DNA from: Peribacillus frigoritolerans
GTDB lineage: Bacteria > Bacillota > Bacilli > Bacillales > DSM-1321
Length of the DNA stretch: 64,000 nucleotides
Direction: 5' to 3'
Assembly (NCBI RefSeq): GCF_030676415.1
Contig: NZ_JAUUTW010000029.1
Span: 1-64,000, forward strand
Part shown: piece by piece, positions 8,261 through 16,985 of the stretch
How the letters are laid out: each line of letters starts with the position of its first letter
Position numbering within the stretch: the stretch's first letter is position 1
Notes under the pieces: model-generated
Database searches by the model: none
What the model was told of the DNA's origin: nothing
Seen by the model: the letters and a program-made list of their open reading frames with translations, nothing else
Position numbers and translations under genes: made by a program

Positions 8261-8881
8261 GTGTATTTGTCTATATAAGCCTATTACTTTTCCAAGTATC
8301 GAAACATCTCGTAAAATAATTGGTTCCATATTTGAGTTCTCAGGCTGAAGCCTTATGTAATCCGGTTCCTTAAAGAATCGTTTTACAGTGGCTTCATCAT
8401 CTTCCGTCATGGCCACGACGATATCTCCATTATTGGCACTGCTTTGTTGTTTCACGATGACATAATCTCCATCATGAATTCCTGCTTCGATCATACTTTC
8501 ACCCATGATTTCCAGCATGAATACATGGTCATCATGTGGAACCATGCTTTCGGGAAGCGGAAAGTATTCTTCTATGTTCTCAATGGCCGTTATAGGCATA
8601 CCCGCTGTTACTTTTCCAAGTAACGGCACGTTCACGACATTGGCTTTGGGAATATTGTTCGCTTCCTCCGAATTCATTATTTCAATGGCCCTAGGCTTGG
8701 TTGGGTCGCGTCTAATCAGGCCTTTACTTTCCAGGCGGGATAAATGTCCATGTACTGTTGAACTTGATGCAAGCCCCACTGCTTCGCCAATCTCCCGTAC
8801 GGAAGGTGGATACCCTTTTTGGCGGACCTCTTCTTTAATGAAATCAAGAATATCTTGCTGCCGTTTTGATAGTTTAGTCAT
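8258..8881 (-). CDS. lexA: LexA, SOS repressor
   Basis: A 207-residue protein, the usual LexA length. The winged helix-turn-helix is at residues 1-65 ([32 protein letters not shown]...[18 protein letters not shown]). The autoprotease domain spans 84-207 with the Ala93-Gly94 bond (VTAGMP), Ser129 (MGESM) and Lys167 (ATVKRF). LexA represses DNA-damage genes and self-cleaves on RecA-ssDNA. It is divergent from yneA across three LexA-box-like sites, implying autoregulation and control of yneA-yneB-ynzC. Gene order matches B. subtilis. Start: ATG with AGAGGTGCACAA upstream. Confidence 0.98.
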   Translation of the reverse strand: MTKLSKRQQDILDFIKEEVRQKGYPPSVREIGEAVGLASSSTVHGHLSRLESKGLIRRDPTKPRAIEIMNSEEANNIPKANVVNVPLLGKVTAGMPITAIENIEEYFPLPESMVPHDDHVFMLEIMGESMIEAGIHDGDYVIVKQQSSANNGDIVVAMTEDDEATVKRFFKEPDYIRLQPENSNMEPIILRDVSILGKVIGLYRQIH

Positions 8882-8939
8882 TTGTGCACCTCTTCCCCAA
8901 TGTTCTTTGCTACATTATAGCATGGCCCCCAATTCTATA

Positions 8940-9020
8940 CAAACATAAGTTCGAATTTTGTTGTTGACTGAAACAAACGTTCGTATTATAATTTGACCAT
9001 AACATACGAACGAACATTCG
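8940..9020. promoter_or_regulatory. yneA promoter with three LexA-box-like sites
   Basis: Three 14-base sites resemble the Bacillus box CGAAC-N4-GTTCG: CAAACATAAGTTCG (8940-8953, 1 mismatch), GAAACAAACGTTCG (8970-8983, 2 mismatches) and CGAACGAACATTCG (9007-9020, 1 mismatch). The yneA promoter is near-consensus: TTGACT (8964-8969), a 17-base spacer, TATAAT (8987-8992). The middle box lies wholly in the spacer, the third in the transcribed leader, and the first towards lexA. This fits tight SOS repression of yneA and autoregulation of lexA. Confidence 0.85.
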
Positions 9021-9036
9021 CTTTGGAGGGATATTC

Positions 9037-9348
9037 ATGAAAAAATTATACAAAAATTATATTTATACGATTCTATTAGCGGGATCAGTATTCATCTTTT
9101 CAATTTTATTCTCTTGTACATTGGACAATGATCAAAAAAAAGATTTCCTTTCTATAGAAGTAAGTGAAGGTGATACCCTATGGGGAATTGCCGAAGAATA
9201 TGAGGAAGCAAATTTGACAAAAAAAGAATTCATTGGTTGGATAGAAGAGCATAACGGAGTCAGGGCGGATTCGATTAAACCCGGTCAAGTCATCGTCATA
9301 CCGGTTAAAGGGGAAGAACTTGTCCAGAATTTGGCAAGTGAGCAGTAA
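9037..9348 (+). CDS. yneA: YneA, SOS cell-division suppressor
   Basis: A 103-residue protein with a short cytoplasmic N-terminus, one membrane segment (about residues 9-27, YIYTILLAGSVFIFSILF) and an extracellular LysM domain (about 39-90, SEGDTLWGIAEEY...KPGQVIVIPV). In B. subtilis YneA delays septation during the SOS response and is quickly degraded by proteases that recognise its tail. Start: ATG preceded by GGAGGG. It is the first gene of the LexA-controlled yneA-yneB-ynzC unit, with yneB 19 bases downstream. Length and layout match the family. Confidence 0.95.
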   Translation: MKKLYKNYIYTILLAGSVFIFSILFSCTLDNDQKKDFLSIEVSEGDTLWGIAEEYEEANLTKKEFIGWIEEHNGVRADSIKPGQVIVIPVKGEELVQNLASEQ

Positions 9349-9361
9349 GTAGTGAAGGTAG

Positions 9362-10024
<663 letters not shown>

Positions 10025-10089
10025 AACTTGTAATTTCGCTTTTTTTTTAATACCATGACAATATCCGGAGATTATGAAGGAGCGAAATT

Positions 10090-10323
10090 ATGTTATCAAA
10101 AGAAAAATTAGCCCGTATTAATGAACTTTCTAAAAAGGCAAAGTCTGAAGGTTTGACCGAAATTGAGGCGAAAGAGCAAACCCAATTGAGAAGTGAGTAT
10201 TTGGAAACATTCAGAAAGTCCATGACCGATACATTGGAGCATGTGAAAGTCGTTGATCCAGAAGGTAATGACGTCACTCCTCAAAAGATAAAAAATATAA
10301 AAGAAAAAAGAAACTTACATTAA
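10090..10323 (+). CDS. ynzC: YnzC, DUF896 protein
   Basis: A 77-residue DUF896 protein: LSKEKLARINELSKKAKSEG, LTEIEAKEQTQLRSEYLETF and HVKVVDPEGNDVTP are the typical family sequence. Members are small helical-hairpin proteins of unsettled function; YnzC lies in the B. subtilis SOS operon with yneA and yneB. Start: ATG after GAAGGAGCGAAATT. The gene follows yneB by 65 bases, so it is probably co-transcribed from the LexA-controlled promoter. The DUF896 core is followed by a short basic tail (KNIKEKRNLH). Confidence 0.93.
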   Translation: MLSKEKLARINELSKKAKSEGLTEIEAKEQTQLRSEYLETFRKSMTDTLEHVKVVDPEGNDVTPQKIKNIKEKRNLH

Positions 10324-10410
10324 TAATGCTTGGATTCACCTGATGGAACATTCCGTTTGAGGATCCTCTTAGCATTTAGGAGTAAAAAGGGAGTGCATTC
10401 ATGTATGTAT

Positions 10411-10440
10411 TCTCCTATTTAGTTTAATCTAAATAGGGGA
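10411..10440 (+). terminator. Hairpin between ynzC and tkt
   Basis: A 12-bp perfect stem (TCTCCTATTTAG with CTAAATAGGGGA, one G-T pair) around TTTAAT. The following tract is only moderately T-rich, so it may be a terminator or an attenuating structure ahead of tkt. Confidence 0.55.
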
Positions 10441-10493
10441 CTTCCCTTATTTCTAGAAAATTGTAATATTGGGGCAGTAAATAGTGATTTTAG

Positions 10494-10520
10494 TTGTGAT
10501 ATTATGCTTGTCACTATAAT
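10494..10520 (+). promoter_or_regulatory. Probable tkt promoter
   Basis: A perfect TATAAT (10515-10520) lies 40 bases before the tkt start. The best -35 is TTGTGA (10494-10499), with a short 15-base spacer, so the -35 assignment is tentative. Confidence 0.5.
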
Positions 10521-10558
10521 ATAAAGAGGTACATTACAGGAAGGGATGTTTTTACGAT

Positions 10559-12562
10559 ATGTTAGATAAATTAGATGCACTTTCTATTAATACGATTCGT
10601 ACATTATCGATTGATGCAATTGAAAAGGCTAATTCCGGCCATCCAGGTATGCCAATGGGTGCAGCACCGATGGCGTATAAACTATGGACCGAATATATGA
10701 ACCATAACCCGAAAAATCCAGATTGGTTTAATAGAGATCGCTTTGTTCTTTCAGCTGGTCATGGGTCTATGCTTTTATACAGCCTTCTTCATTTATCGGG
10801 CTATGGCTTATCTATCGATGATTTGAAAAGCTTCCGTCAATGGGGCAGTAAAACTCCAGGACATCCTGAATTCGGACATACGGCTGGTGTAGATGCAACT
10901 ACTGGCCCGCTTGGACAAGGTATCGCAATGGCAGTCGGAATGGCAATGGCAGAACGTCACTTGGCAGAAAGCTATAACCGCGATTCTTATAATGTGGTCG
11001 ACCATTATACATATAGCATTTGTGGAGATGGAGATTTAATGGAAGGTGTTTCGGCAGAAGCCGCTTCATTAGCAGGACATCTACAACTCGGAAGACTCGT
11101 TGTTTTATATGATTCTAATGATATTTCCCTTGACGGCGACTTAAGTCAATCATTTAGTGAAAGCGTAGCAGACCGGTTCAAATCTTATGGATGGCAATAT
11201 ATCCGTGTTGAGGATGGGAACGATCTTCAGGAAATTGCTAAAGCGATTGAAGAAGCGAAAACCGACGATGCACGCCCAACATTAATCGAAGTGAAAACGG
11301 TTATTGGTTACGGTTCACCTAATCGTTCAGGTAAATCTGCTGTTCACGGCGCTCCGCTTGGTGCAGATGAGCTGAAATTGACAAAAGAAGCATATAAATG
11401 GACATTCGAAGAGGACTTCCATGTTCCGGAAGAAGTGTATTCACACTTCAATGAAGCTGTTGTTGATGCAGGCGCTCAAAAAGAAGAAGCTTGGAATGAA
11501 TTGTTCAAAAATTACAAAGAAGCACATCCTGAGTTAGCACAGCAATTGGAGCTTGCCATCAAAGGTGAACTGCCTGCTGAATGGGATCAGGAAATTCCGG
11601 TCTATGAAGAAGGTAAGACATTAGCTTCCCGTGCTTCAAGTGGGGAAGTACTAAATGCGATTGCCAAAAAGGTCCCTAGCTTCATTGGGGGTTCTGCGGA
11701 TTTAGCCGGATCTAATAATACTGCCATCAAAGGTGAGACAGATCTATTACCTGGTAATTACAGTGGCCGTAATATATGGTTCGGTGTACGTGAATTCGCT
11801 ATGGGTGCGGCCTTAAATGGAATGGCGCTTCATGGTGGATTAAAAGTATACGGAGGAACATTCTTCGTATTCTCTGATTATCTACGTCCTGCCATAAGAA
11901 TGGCAGCATTAATGGGACTGCCTGTAAACTATGTATTCACTCATGACAGCATTGCTGTAGGGGAAGACGGACCGACTCATGAGCCAATCGAACAATTAGC
12001 ATCATTGCGTGCAATGCCTAACCTAGGGGTAATCCGTCCAGCTGATGGCAATGAAACGGCAGCAGCCTGGAAAGTGGCTATGGAGTCTACAAATAAACCA
12101 ACTGCTCTTGTACTGACTCGTCAAGGATTGCCAACAATAAAAGACACTTCCAAAACTGCGTATGAAGGTGTTTCAAAAGGGGCTTACATCATCTCTGCTT
12201 CTAAGAAAGAAGTAGCCGATGCATTACTTCTTGCCACTGGTTCCGAAGTGAACTTGGCTGTAGAAGCACAGAAAGCTTTAGCGAACGAAGGAATTGATGT
12301 TGCGGTAATCAGCATGCCATCATGGGATCGATTTGAAACTCAATCTAAAGAATATAAACAAAGCGTAATCAATCCGGCAGTGAAAAAACGCCTAGCTATC
12401 GAAGTGGCTTCACCGTTTGGCTGGGATCGTTATGCAGGTGATGAGGGTGAAATATTGGCCATCAATCATTTTGGAGCTTCTGCACCAGGCGGTAAAATCA
12501 TGGAGGAATTTGGTTTCACTGTAGAAAATGTAGTTGCCCGTGTTAAGGAAATGCTTAAATAA
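10559..12562 (+). CDS. tkt: Transketolase
   Basis: A 667-residue ThDP enzyme that moves two-carbon ketol units in the pentose phosphate pathway (xylulose-5-P + ribose-5-P to sedoheptulose-7-P + G3P; also erythrose-4-P to F6P). The N-terminal PP domain has the ThDP/Mg motif [20 protein letters not shown] (about 157-176). The Pyr domain carries [11 protein letters not shown] and the [18 protein letters not shown] loop with the catalytic His. The C-terminal domain starts near residue 535 ([15 protein letters not shown]). Full length, start ATG, preceded by GGAAGGGATG. It is flanked by hairpins, so it is likely monocistronic. Position after ynzC is as in B. subtilis. Confidence 0.98.
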   Translation: MLDKLDALSINTIRTLSIDAIEKANSGHPGMPMGAAPMAYKLWTEYMNHNPKNPDWFNRDRFVLSAGHGSMLLYSLLHLSGYGLSIDDLKSFRQWGSKTPGHPEFGHTAGVDATTGPLGQGIAMAVGMAMAERHLAESYNRDSYNVVDHYTYSICGDGDLMEGVSAEAASLAGHLQLGRLVVLYDSNDISLDGDLSQSFSESVADRFKSYGWQYIRVEDGNDLQEIAKAIEEAKTDDARPTLIEVKTVIGYGSPNRSGKSAVHGAPLGADELKLTKEAYKWTFEEDFHVPEEVYSHFNEAVVDAGAQKEEAWNELFKNYKEAHPELAQQLELAIKGELPAEWDQEIPVYEEGKTLASRASSGEVLNAIAKKVPSFIGGSADLAGSNNTAIKGETDLLPGNYSGRNIWFGVREFAMGAALNGMALHGGLKVYGGTFFVFSDYLRPAIRMAALMGLPVNYVFTHDSIAVGEDGPTHEPIEQLASLRAMPNLGVIRPADGNETAAAWKVAMESTNKPTALVLTRQGLPTIKDTSKTAYEGVSKGAYIISASKKEVADALLLATGSEVNLAVEAQKALANEGIDVAVISMPSWDRFETQSKEYKQSVINPAVKKRLAIEVASPFGWDRYAGDEGEILAINHFGASAPGGKIMEEFGFTVENVVARVKEMLK

Positions 12563-12573
12563 TAGTAAGGGAG

Positions 12574-12608
12574 AACTGACACCAACTAGATTGGTGTCAG
12601 TTTTTTTT
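12574..12608 (+). terminator. tkt terminator
   Basis: AACTGACACCAA pairs perfectly with TTGGTGTCAGTT around CTAGA, then TTTTTT. It begins 11 bases after the tkt stop. Confidence 0.92.
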
Positions 12609-12665
12609 ATCAAAAACAATCCTATTTTATATGGAATGTGCCCCTATTCTAAAGGAAATCTTCCA

Positions 12666-12731
12666 TTCGACAAAAAAAGAAGAAAATTTCTCCAGTAAAC
12701 TACATATCTTTTTAGTTTGTCAATATATAAT
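12666..12731 (+). promoter_or_regulatory. Candidate Spo0A-responsive region upstream of sirA
   Basis: TTCGACA (12666-12672) is the reverse complement of the 0A box TGTCGAA. A weaker second site, TTTGTCAA (12716-12723), lies directly before TATAAT (12726-12731). Known: B. subtilis sirA is induced by Spo0A~P at entry to sporulation. That these sites act here is inference. Confidence 0.5.
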
Positions 12732-12860
12732 GAGAATAAATAAATTTCGTTTAAATGTGTCAGTTAAAGGGGAAAGTCATCATAGTGGAAAATAGTGGAG
12801 AGGGTCCTGGTAGTTAGATGTTTTCGTGACCAAAATAGGAAAGCTAGGAGGCATTGGCTG

Positions 12861-13301
12861 ATGAGAACCTATCAAATTTATTTAATCGAAGATGAATTTG
12901 CCCATCATTATTATGGAAGAGAAAAGCTATTTTTCAATTTGTTTTTGGAGTATATTCAAGCAAGGGGCAGACTGAAGAGTATTTTGCAAAAACAAATCGA
13001 ATATGTCACCAAAACAGTCCCGATTATCCAGTTGCAGTTAGCGATTGAACAACGTTTGCAAAAAAAGATGAATTATTGGACTCAAAATGGAAAATACTAT
13101 TTAGAAAAAACAAACGGATCAAGTAAAGCCGTTTTAATTATTCAGAATGAGTCCATTACTCTTGAAGCTGAAGGAGACTATGAAGCGGAGACGGCTTTCT
13201 TTGAAAGTATTCGAAAATATGAAGCGAGTTTTCTGGCCATTGATTTTGAACATGAAAAATACGGTTGGTTAAAACCGATAAAAGAAAGAAAATTTGTCTA
13301 A
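12861..13301 (+). CDS. sirA: SirA, sporulation inhibitor of replication
   Basis: A 146-residue protein close in length to B. subtilis SirA (148). Shared landmarks include YLIEDEFAHHYYGRE near the start, SITLEAEGDYEAETAFFESI near residue 110 and the C-terminal FLAIDFEHEKYGWLKPIKER. SirA binds domain I of DnaA and blocks new replication rounds in cells that commit to sporulation. Start: ATG at 12861 after AGGAGG; an in-frame GTG 22 codons upstream would add a tail not found in the family. Located between tkt and yneF as in B. subtilis (there called yneE). Confidence 0.95.
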   Translation: MRTYQIYLIEDEFAHHYYGREKLFFNLFLEYIQARGRLKSILQKQIEYVTKTVPIIQLQLAIEQRLQKKMNYWTQNGKYYLEKTNGSSKAVLIIQNESITLEAEGDYEAETAFFESIRKYEASFLAIDFEHEKYGWLKPIKERKFV

Positions 13302-13385
13302 ATGGGGGACTTTTCGGTAGCGGGTATTGTATAATAACCTTTGGTCTAGTACACTGATGTTAGACAACACGAAGGAGGAAATAGT

Positions 13386-13601
13386 ATGTGGATTTACATT
13401 CTAGTTGGCGTACTGGCATTGATTGCTGGAGTAGTGCTGGGATTTTTCATCGCTCGTAAATACATGATGGATTACTTAAAGAAAAATCCGCCAATTAACG
13501 AACAGATGCTGAAAATGATGATGATGCAAATGGGTATGAAACCATCCCAAAAGAAAATTAATCAAATGATGAGCGCCATGAATAAACAACAAACAAAATA
13601 A
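13386..13601 (+). CDS. yneF: YneF, UPF0154 membrane protein
   Basis: A 71-residue protein with one N-terminal membrane segment (residues 3-24, [20 protein letters not shown]) and a conserved cytoplasmic part ([21 protein letters not shown], then [17 protein letters not shown]). This is the UPF0154 signature. The family is widespread in Firmicutes; the function is unsettled. Start: ATG with GAAGGAGGAAATAGT upstream. It is the last gene of the conserved block before an accessory insertion of about 8.5 kb; in B. subtilis ynzD and ccdA follow directly, as I recall. Confidence 0.95.
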   Translation: MWIYILVGVLALIAGVVLGFFIARKYMMDYLKKNPPINEQMLKMMMMQMGMKPSQKKINQMMSAMNKQQTK

Positions 13602-13707
13602 GATAGCATTTATAAGATAAGCAAATCATAACTACCTTGAAGAGTGTATCTTTCATCATAAATTTTCCTAGTTTTTGCTTTATCTTTCAAATACTAATCC
13701 TAAACTT

Positions 13708-13746
13708 CTTTCTCTGATAAAACCAAATCGGAGAGAGGGGTTTTTT
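13708..13746 (+). terminator. Terminator downstream of yneF
   Basis: An 11-bp stem (CTTTCTCTGAT with ATCGGAGAGAG, several G-T pairs) followed by GGGTTTTTT, about 105 bases after the yneF stop. Confidence 0.6.
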
Positions 13747-13861
13747 ATGTTGTTAGTGGATAAGCAGGAGTAAAAATGATGAAGCTAACTAAAGATAAAA
13801 GGGTGGCAATCATGAGGCTTGAAAGGTTTCATAGACTTTCATGATTCTACACAGGATTCAT

Positions 13862-13906
13862 CAAATTCAGAAACTTACTATATTGCATGTAAGGTTCCTG
13901 AATTTG
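13862..13906. repeat. Inverted repeat between yneF and the adh gene
   Basis: CAAATTCAG plus ACTTAC on the left pairs with GTAAG plus CTGAATTTG on the right, with one internal bulge. It lies just downstream of the minus-strand dehydrogenase gene, so it may act as its terminator, although a T tract is lacking. Confidence 0.5.
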
Positions 13907-13938
13907 AGTGACTGGCCATTCAATTTTCTATATAATGC

Positions 13939-15075
13939 TCATGGTTTTAAAACCACTTTAATGCATCCGTCTGTCCTTGTATCGAATACTTGGTAACCAT
14001 GTTTAGCTTGATCCAATGGTAGTACGTGGGTTACGACATCGCCAGGATCAACTTTCCCTTCAGATATAAGATTATAAAGATATGGCATATAAGGGATAAC
14101 AGGAGCTTGTCCGGTCTTGATATCCACGTTTCTTTGAAATATATCTCCTAGCGGAAAGCCGTTATAACGCCCTCCGTAAGCACCGGTTATTTGGATGGTT
14201 CCTGCTTTACGGACCGCTTGGGAGGCGATTACAAGACCACCCATTGCACCGCCATGCAGCTTAAGCCCCGTTGCAAGATATTCCATTGGGGTCATTTTAC
14301 CACTCATGCCTGAACAGTCAATTACGATATCAGCTCCGCCTTTAGTTATTTCTTTTAGATATTCCCCTGCGTTTTCATATTGTTCGAAATTAACGATTTC
14401 GACTTTATTTGTCCGTTTTGCATGTTCCAAACGATAGTTGAGATGATCGACGGCAATGACCCTCTTCGCTCCTTTGAACCAAGCGAATTTTTGTACGAGT
14501 AATCCAACGGGACCGCAGCCTAAGATGATTACTGTATCACCTGGTTTCACTCCTGCATGGTCGACGCTCCAAAATGCAGTTGAAGCTGCATCGGCGAGTA
14601 ATATCAATTTTTCATCTTCAATCTCACAGTCTTCTGGAATCTTAAAAGGTGTGAAATTCCCATAAGGAACCCGCATGTATTCTGCTTGTCCTCCCGCATA
14701 GCCGCCAGTTGTTTCTGAATATCCAAAAAATCCGCCCATTTCCCCATGAGGATTCGAGTTATCGCACTGACTTGTAAGGTCATTGTCGCAATACCAGCAG
14801 CTTCCGCAGCTAACGTTAAAGGGGATGATTACACGATCTCCCTTTTTCAATTTATTTACACCAGGACCAACTTCCTCGACAACCCCCATTGGCTCATGAC
14901 CAATAACATAATCCGTTGGCATATTAGGAATCATTTGATGAATCAAGTGCAAATCCGAACCGCAAATGGCCGAAGCAGTAATTTTTACGATGATATCATC
15001 AGAATTTTTGATATGCGGGTCTTTAACCTCTTTGACCTGCACGTTTTTATTGCCCTGGTAAGTTACGGCTTTCAT
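13939..15075 (-). CDS. adhB: Zinc-dependent alcohol/formaldehyde dehydrogenase, AdhB-like
   Basis: A 378-residue medium-chain dehydrogenase of the glutathione-independent formaldehyde dehydrogenase type. Catalytic zinc ligands: Cys in SAICGSD (about 38) and the GHEPMGVVEEVG motif (His-Glu about 66-67). A structural-zinc cluster follows in SCGSCWYCDNDLTSQC. The NAD-binding GxGxxG is ILGCGPVGLL (about 193-203), followed by an acidic residue (AVDH) that suggests NAD. Neighbours are CotF-type coat genes, as with adhB and yraF/yraE/yraD/yraG in B. subtilis, which supports the symbol. It is the last gene of a minus-strand unit after two coat genes. Likely role: oxidation of a small aldehyde or alcohol during sporulation; the substrate is not shown. 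Confidence 0.82.
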   Translation of the reverse strand: MKAVTYQGNKNVQVKEVKDPHIKNSDDIIVKITASAICGSDLHLIHQMIPNMPTDYVIGHEPMGVVEEVGPGVNKLKKGDRVIIPFNVSCGSCWYCDNDLTSQCDNSNPHGEMGGFFGYSETTGGYAGGQAEYMRVPYGNFTPFKIPEDCEIEDEKLILLADAASTAFWSVDHAGVKPGDTVIILGCGPVGLLVQKFAWFKGAKRVIAVDHLNYRLEHAKRTNKVEIVNFEQYENAGEYLKEITKGGADIVIDCSGMSGKMTPMEYLATGLKLHGGAMGGLVIASQAVRKAGTIQITGAYGGRYNGFPLGDIFQRNVDIKTGQAPVIPYMPYLYNLISEGKVDPGDVVTHVLPLDQAKHGYQVFDTRTDGCIKVVLKP

Positions 15076-15088
15076 TAAACTTCCTCCT

Positions 15089-15451
15089 CTATTTATTCGG
15101 CGTTGCGAACATTCCGAGTCTATCTGTATCGTTAGGGAACAACTTCATCCCAGCGATGCTAACTGCCATTTCAGCTGATTTCAGATCCAATTCAACTTGC
15201 TTTCCTACATCATTTGGATAAAGCCAGCCTTTACTTATCATTAAATCGGATATTTCTGCATGTAAATCAATGGATTGCTCCATTTGCCGGTATAATGTTT
15301 TACGCAATTCTGGACTGGCTGTTTCTGACAATGCGATGCCATACGTATGAATACCGCTTTTGACCGACAGTAGGAAATCCAGGGCAAAAGAGGAATCCGC
15401 CATTTCAGGCATATGTTCAGCACCTAGGGGATCTAAATAATCCATTTCCAT
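15089..15451 (-). CDS. Coat_F-domain spore coat protein (CotF C-half type, YraF-like)
   Basis: A 120-residue helical protein of the Coat_F family: FALDFLLSVKSGIHTYGIAL, then ETASPELRKTLYRQMEQSID and LHAEISDLMISKGWLYPNDV. This corresponds to the C-terminal half of B. subtilis CotF ([20 protein letters not shown]...MYQHGYYPSYN). It lies 11 bases after the smaller partner and 13 before adhB on the same strand, forming one operon. Start: ATG after GAGGTGAGCTTTA. Such proteins assemble in the spore coat. The C-terminal 25 residues (FPNDTDRLGMFATPNK) are specific to this copy. Confidence 0.85.
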   Translation of the reverse strand: MEMDYLDPLGAEHMPEMADSSFALDFLLSVKSGIHTYGIALSETASPELRKTLYRQMEQSIDLHAEISDLMISKGWLYPNDVGKQVELDLKSAEMAVSIAGMKLFPNDTDRLGMFATPNK

Positions 15452-15462
15452 TAAAGCTCACC

Positions 15463-15678
15463 TCACTGTATATGGTTTGTTCGGGCACCTTCGTAAAAAG
15501 TCATAAGTTCATTAATGGCTACTATAGATTGCTGTACGTCTTTTTCCATTAATGCTTTTAAATCATTGTCAAAACAAATTCCTTGCATTAATTTGGATTT
15601 CATTAAGCATATTGTTTTAAAATTTAATATTTCATGGGTTTCCATGGTCTCGTGAAATGCCAGCTTTTCATTTTCCAT
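15463..15678 (-). CDS. Small CotF N-half-type spore protein (YraG/YraD-like)
   Basis: A 71-residue protein, LAFHETMETHEILNFKTICL, then MKSKLMQGICFDNDLKALME. It resembles the N-terminal part of CotF ([20 protein letters not shown]), which in B. subtilis is fused to the Coat_F domain and removed by proteolysis. Here it is a separate gene immediately upstream of the Coat_F gene. Start: ATG after TAGGAGGTGATTGA. Inverted relative to a homologous pair that starts 190 bases away on the other strand. No membrane segment or signal is seen. Confidence 0.8.
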   Translation of the reverse strand: MENEKLAFHETMETHEILNFKTICLMKSKLMQGICFDNDLKALMEKDVQQSIVAINELMTFYEGARTNHIQ

Positions 15679-15864
15679 TCAATCACCTCCTAAGTCTATG
15701 TAACAAAGGTAATTTTCCCAATTCAACTCTCGGGTATACAGAGGACTACATGTTGTTTTTTAATGTTTTATAACCTTTTATAGAAAAATGAAAAGGAATG
15801 AATAAGAGCTTTTGAACAACGAAAGATAAGTATGAGAATTTAAATGAAAGGTGAGATACTTTTA

Positions 15865-16071
15865 GTGGAAAAGTTGGGACTGCATGAAACGTTAGAATTG
15901 CATGAAATATTGAATTTCAAAAGCCTTTGTCTATCAAAAGCAGCTACAATGAATGGGTTAGTCCAAGATACCGAATTAAAAAACATTCTTTTACAGGACA
16001 TGAGCAACGGAAGAGAGCATATTCAAAAATTACAGGAAATCCTGGTAAATCAAGGCGAGGGAAGACAATGA
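15865..16071 (+). CDS. Small CotF N-half-type spore protein, second copy
   Basis: A 68-residue protein reading LGLHETLELHEILNFKSLCL, a paralogue of the 71-residue protein on the opposite strand (same HETxExHEILNFK core). I start it at the GTG at 15865, preceded by AAAGGTGAG at 9 bases, which aligns with the paralogue's start; an ATG seven codons upstream lies before that ribosome site. The stop overlaps the start of the following Coat_F gene by ATGA, so the pair is translationally coupled. Together with the minus-strand pair it forms a back-to-back inverted duplication. Confidence 0.8.
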   Translation: MEKLGLHETLELHEILNFKSLCLSKAATMNGLVQDTELKNILLQDMSNGREHIQKLQEILVNQGEGRQ

Positions 16072-16367
16072 CTAACTTTTTGCAAAATATGGCGGGTATG
16101 GGTGGTATGACCGATCAGGTGATTGCTACTGACTTTCTGAATTCTGCCAAATCAGGAATAAGAAATACGGCTTTCGCCATAACAGAAACAGCTTCACCTG
16201 AATTGAGGGCTACATTACGGGAACAGCTGAGGTCTTCTGTAGAAACACATGGGTTAATAAGTGATTATATGGTTTCAAAAGGTTATTATCATCCACAGGA
16301 TATAAGTGAGCAATCGCAGGTGAATCTAAAAGCGGCTAATACAGCATTGAATCTTTCTCAACAATGA
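16068..16367 (+). CDS. Coat_F-domain spore coat protein, second copy
   Basis: A 99-residue Coat_F protein: TDFLNSAKSGIRNTAFAITE, then TASPELRATLREQLRSSVET and HGLISDYMVSKGYYHPQDIS. This is closer to B. subtilis CotF than the minus-strand copy in its SP-LR-LREQL and KGYYHP stretches. Start: the ATG overlapping the previous stop, with GAGGGAAGACA upstream; the longer upstream frame overlaps the coupled gene and is not conserved. Structural protein of the spore coat; late sporulation expression is expected from the family. Confidence 0.85.
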   Translation: MTNFLQNMAGMGGMTDQVIATDFLNSAKSGIRNTAFAITETASPELRATLREQLRSSVETHGLISDYMVSKGYYHPQDISEQSQVNLKAANTALNLSQQ

Positions 16368-16490
16368 GATTCATCACCAGAATCAAATGAATGTGATTCC
16401 CTCTATCCTTTGTGGTTAGGGGGATTTCATGGTATAAACCGATCTACATAGTTGAGGAAGCTGTTGAGTTTTTTGACTTGACTTTATCAA

Positions 16491-16512
16491 CTGTAAATTA
16501 TAATATTACAGT
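16491..16512. promoter_or_regulatory. Operator palindrome upstream of the Rrf2 gene
   Basis: A palindrome with half-sites CTGTAA and TTACAG separated by ATTATAATA; the right end is TTACAGT. It overlaps a TATAAT (16500-16505) with TTGACT repeats 15 and 20 bases upstream, so occupancy would block transcription. A near copy lies at 16986-17007. Rrf2 proteins are dimeric and often bind such AT-rich palindromes, so autoregulation is likely. Confidence 0.6.
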
Positions 16513-16537
16513 AATCTCCTTGAGGAGGATGCGAAAA

Positions 16538-16957
16538 GTGAATAGTGATTTTACAATAGCTGTCCATAGTTTGGTCTATTTAGCTTATCTACCAGATCAT
16601 ATGGCAAGCAGTGAGTCTATCGCAGAAAACGTTTGTACAAACTCGGCAAGGATTCGGAAAATGATGAGCTGCTTAAGAAAAAAGGGATTTGTTAAAACTA
16701 AAGAAGGCGTTGGCGGAGGCTATATTCTAGACTGTAACCCTGAAGAGGTAAGTTTGGCAGATATTTATATAACCGTCTCACATGGAACCTTGAAACCAAA
16801 GTGGTGTACAGGTGATCCGGAGAAACAATGTGTCATATCTTCCAATACTCAGGTAGTTATGGATCAAATATTCGATGAAGCTGAATTATATTTTGAAAAA
16901 TATTTAGAAGATATAACTCTCAGCACTTTTTTGGAAAAAATTAAGCAATGTCCGTGA
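16538..16957 (+). CDS. Rrf2-family transcriptional regulator
   Basis: A 139-residue winged-helix regulator. SDFTIAVHSLVYLAY at the start, SIAENVCTNSARIRKMMSCL as the recognition region and KTKEGVGGGYILDCNPEEVS as the wing are the Rrf2 hallmark. The three-Cys iron-sulfur set of IscR/NsrR is not clear; two Cys (KWCTGDPEKQC, about 95 and 103) could be a redox pair. Start: GTG at 16538 after TGAGGAGGATGCGAAAA; an ATG nine bases upstream abuts the ribosome site. It is flanked by two matching palindromes and followed by an IDEAL-type protein, thioredoxin and a flavin oxidoreductase, suggesting a thiol or electrophile sensor; the signal is not known. Confidence 0.88.
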   Translation: MNSDFTIAVHSLVYLAYLPDHMASSESIAENVCTNSARIRKMMSCLRKKGFVKTKEGVGGGYILDCNPEEVSLADIYITVSHGTLKPKWCTGDPEKQCVISSNTQVVMDQIFDEAELYFEKYLEDITLSTFLEKIKQCP

Positions 16958-16985
16958 TATTGATTTAGTTTTTTCTTTGTACTAA

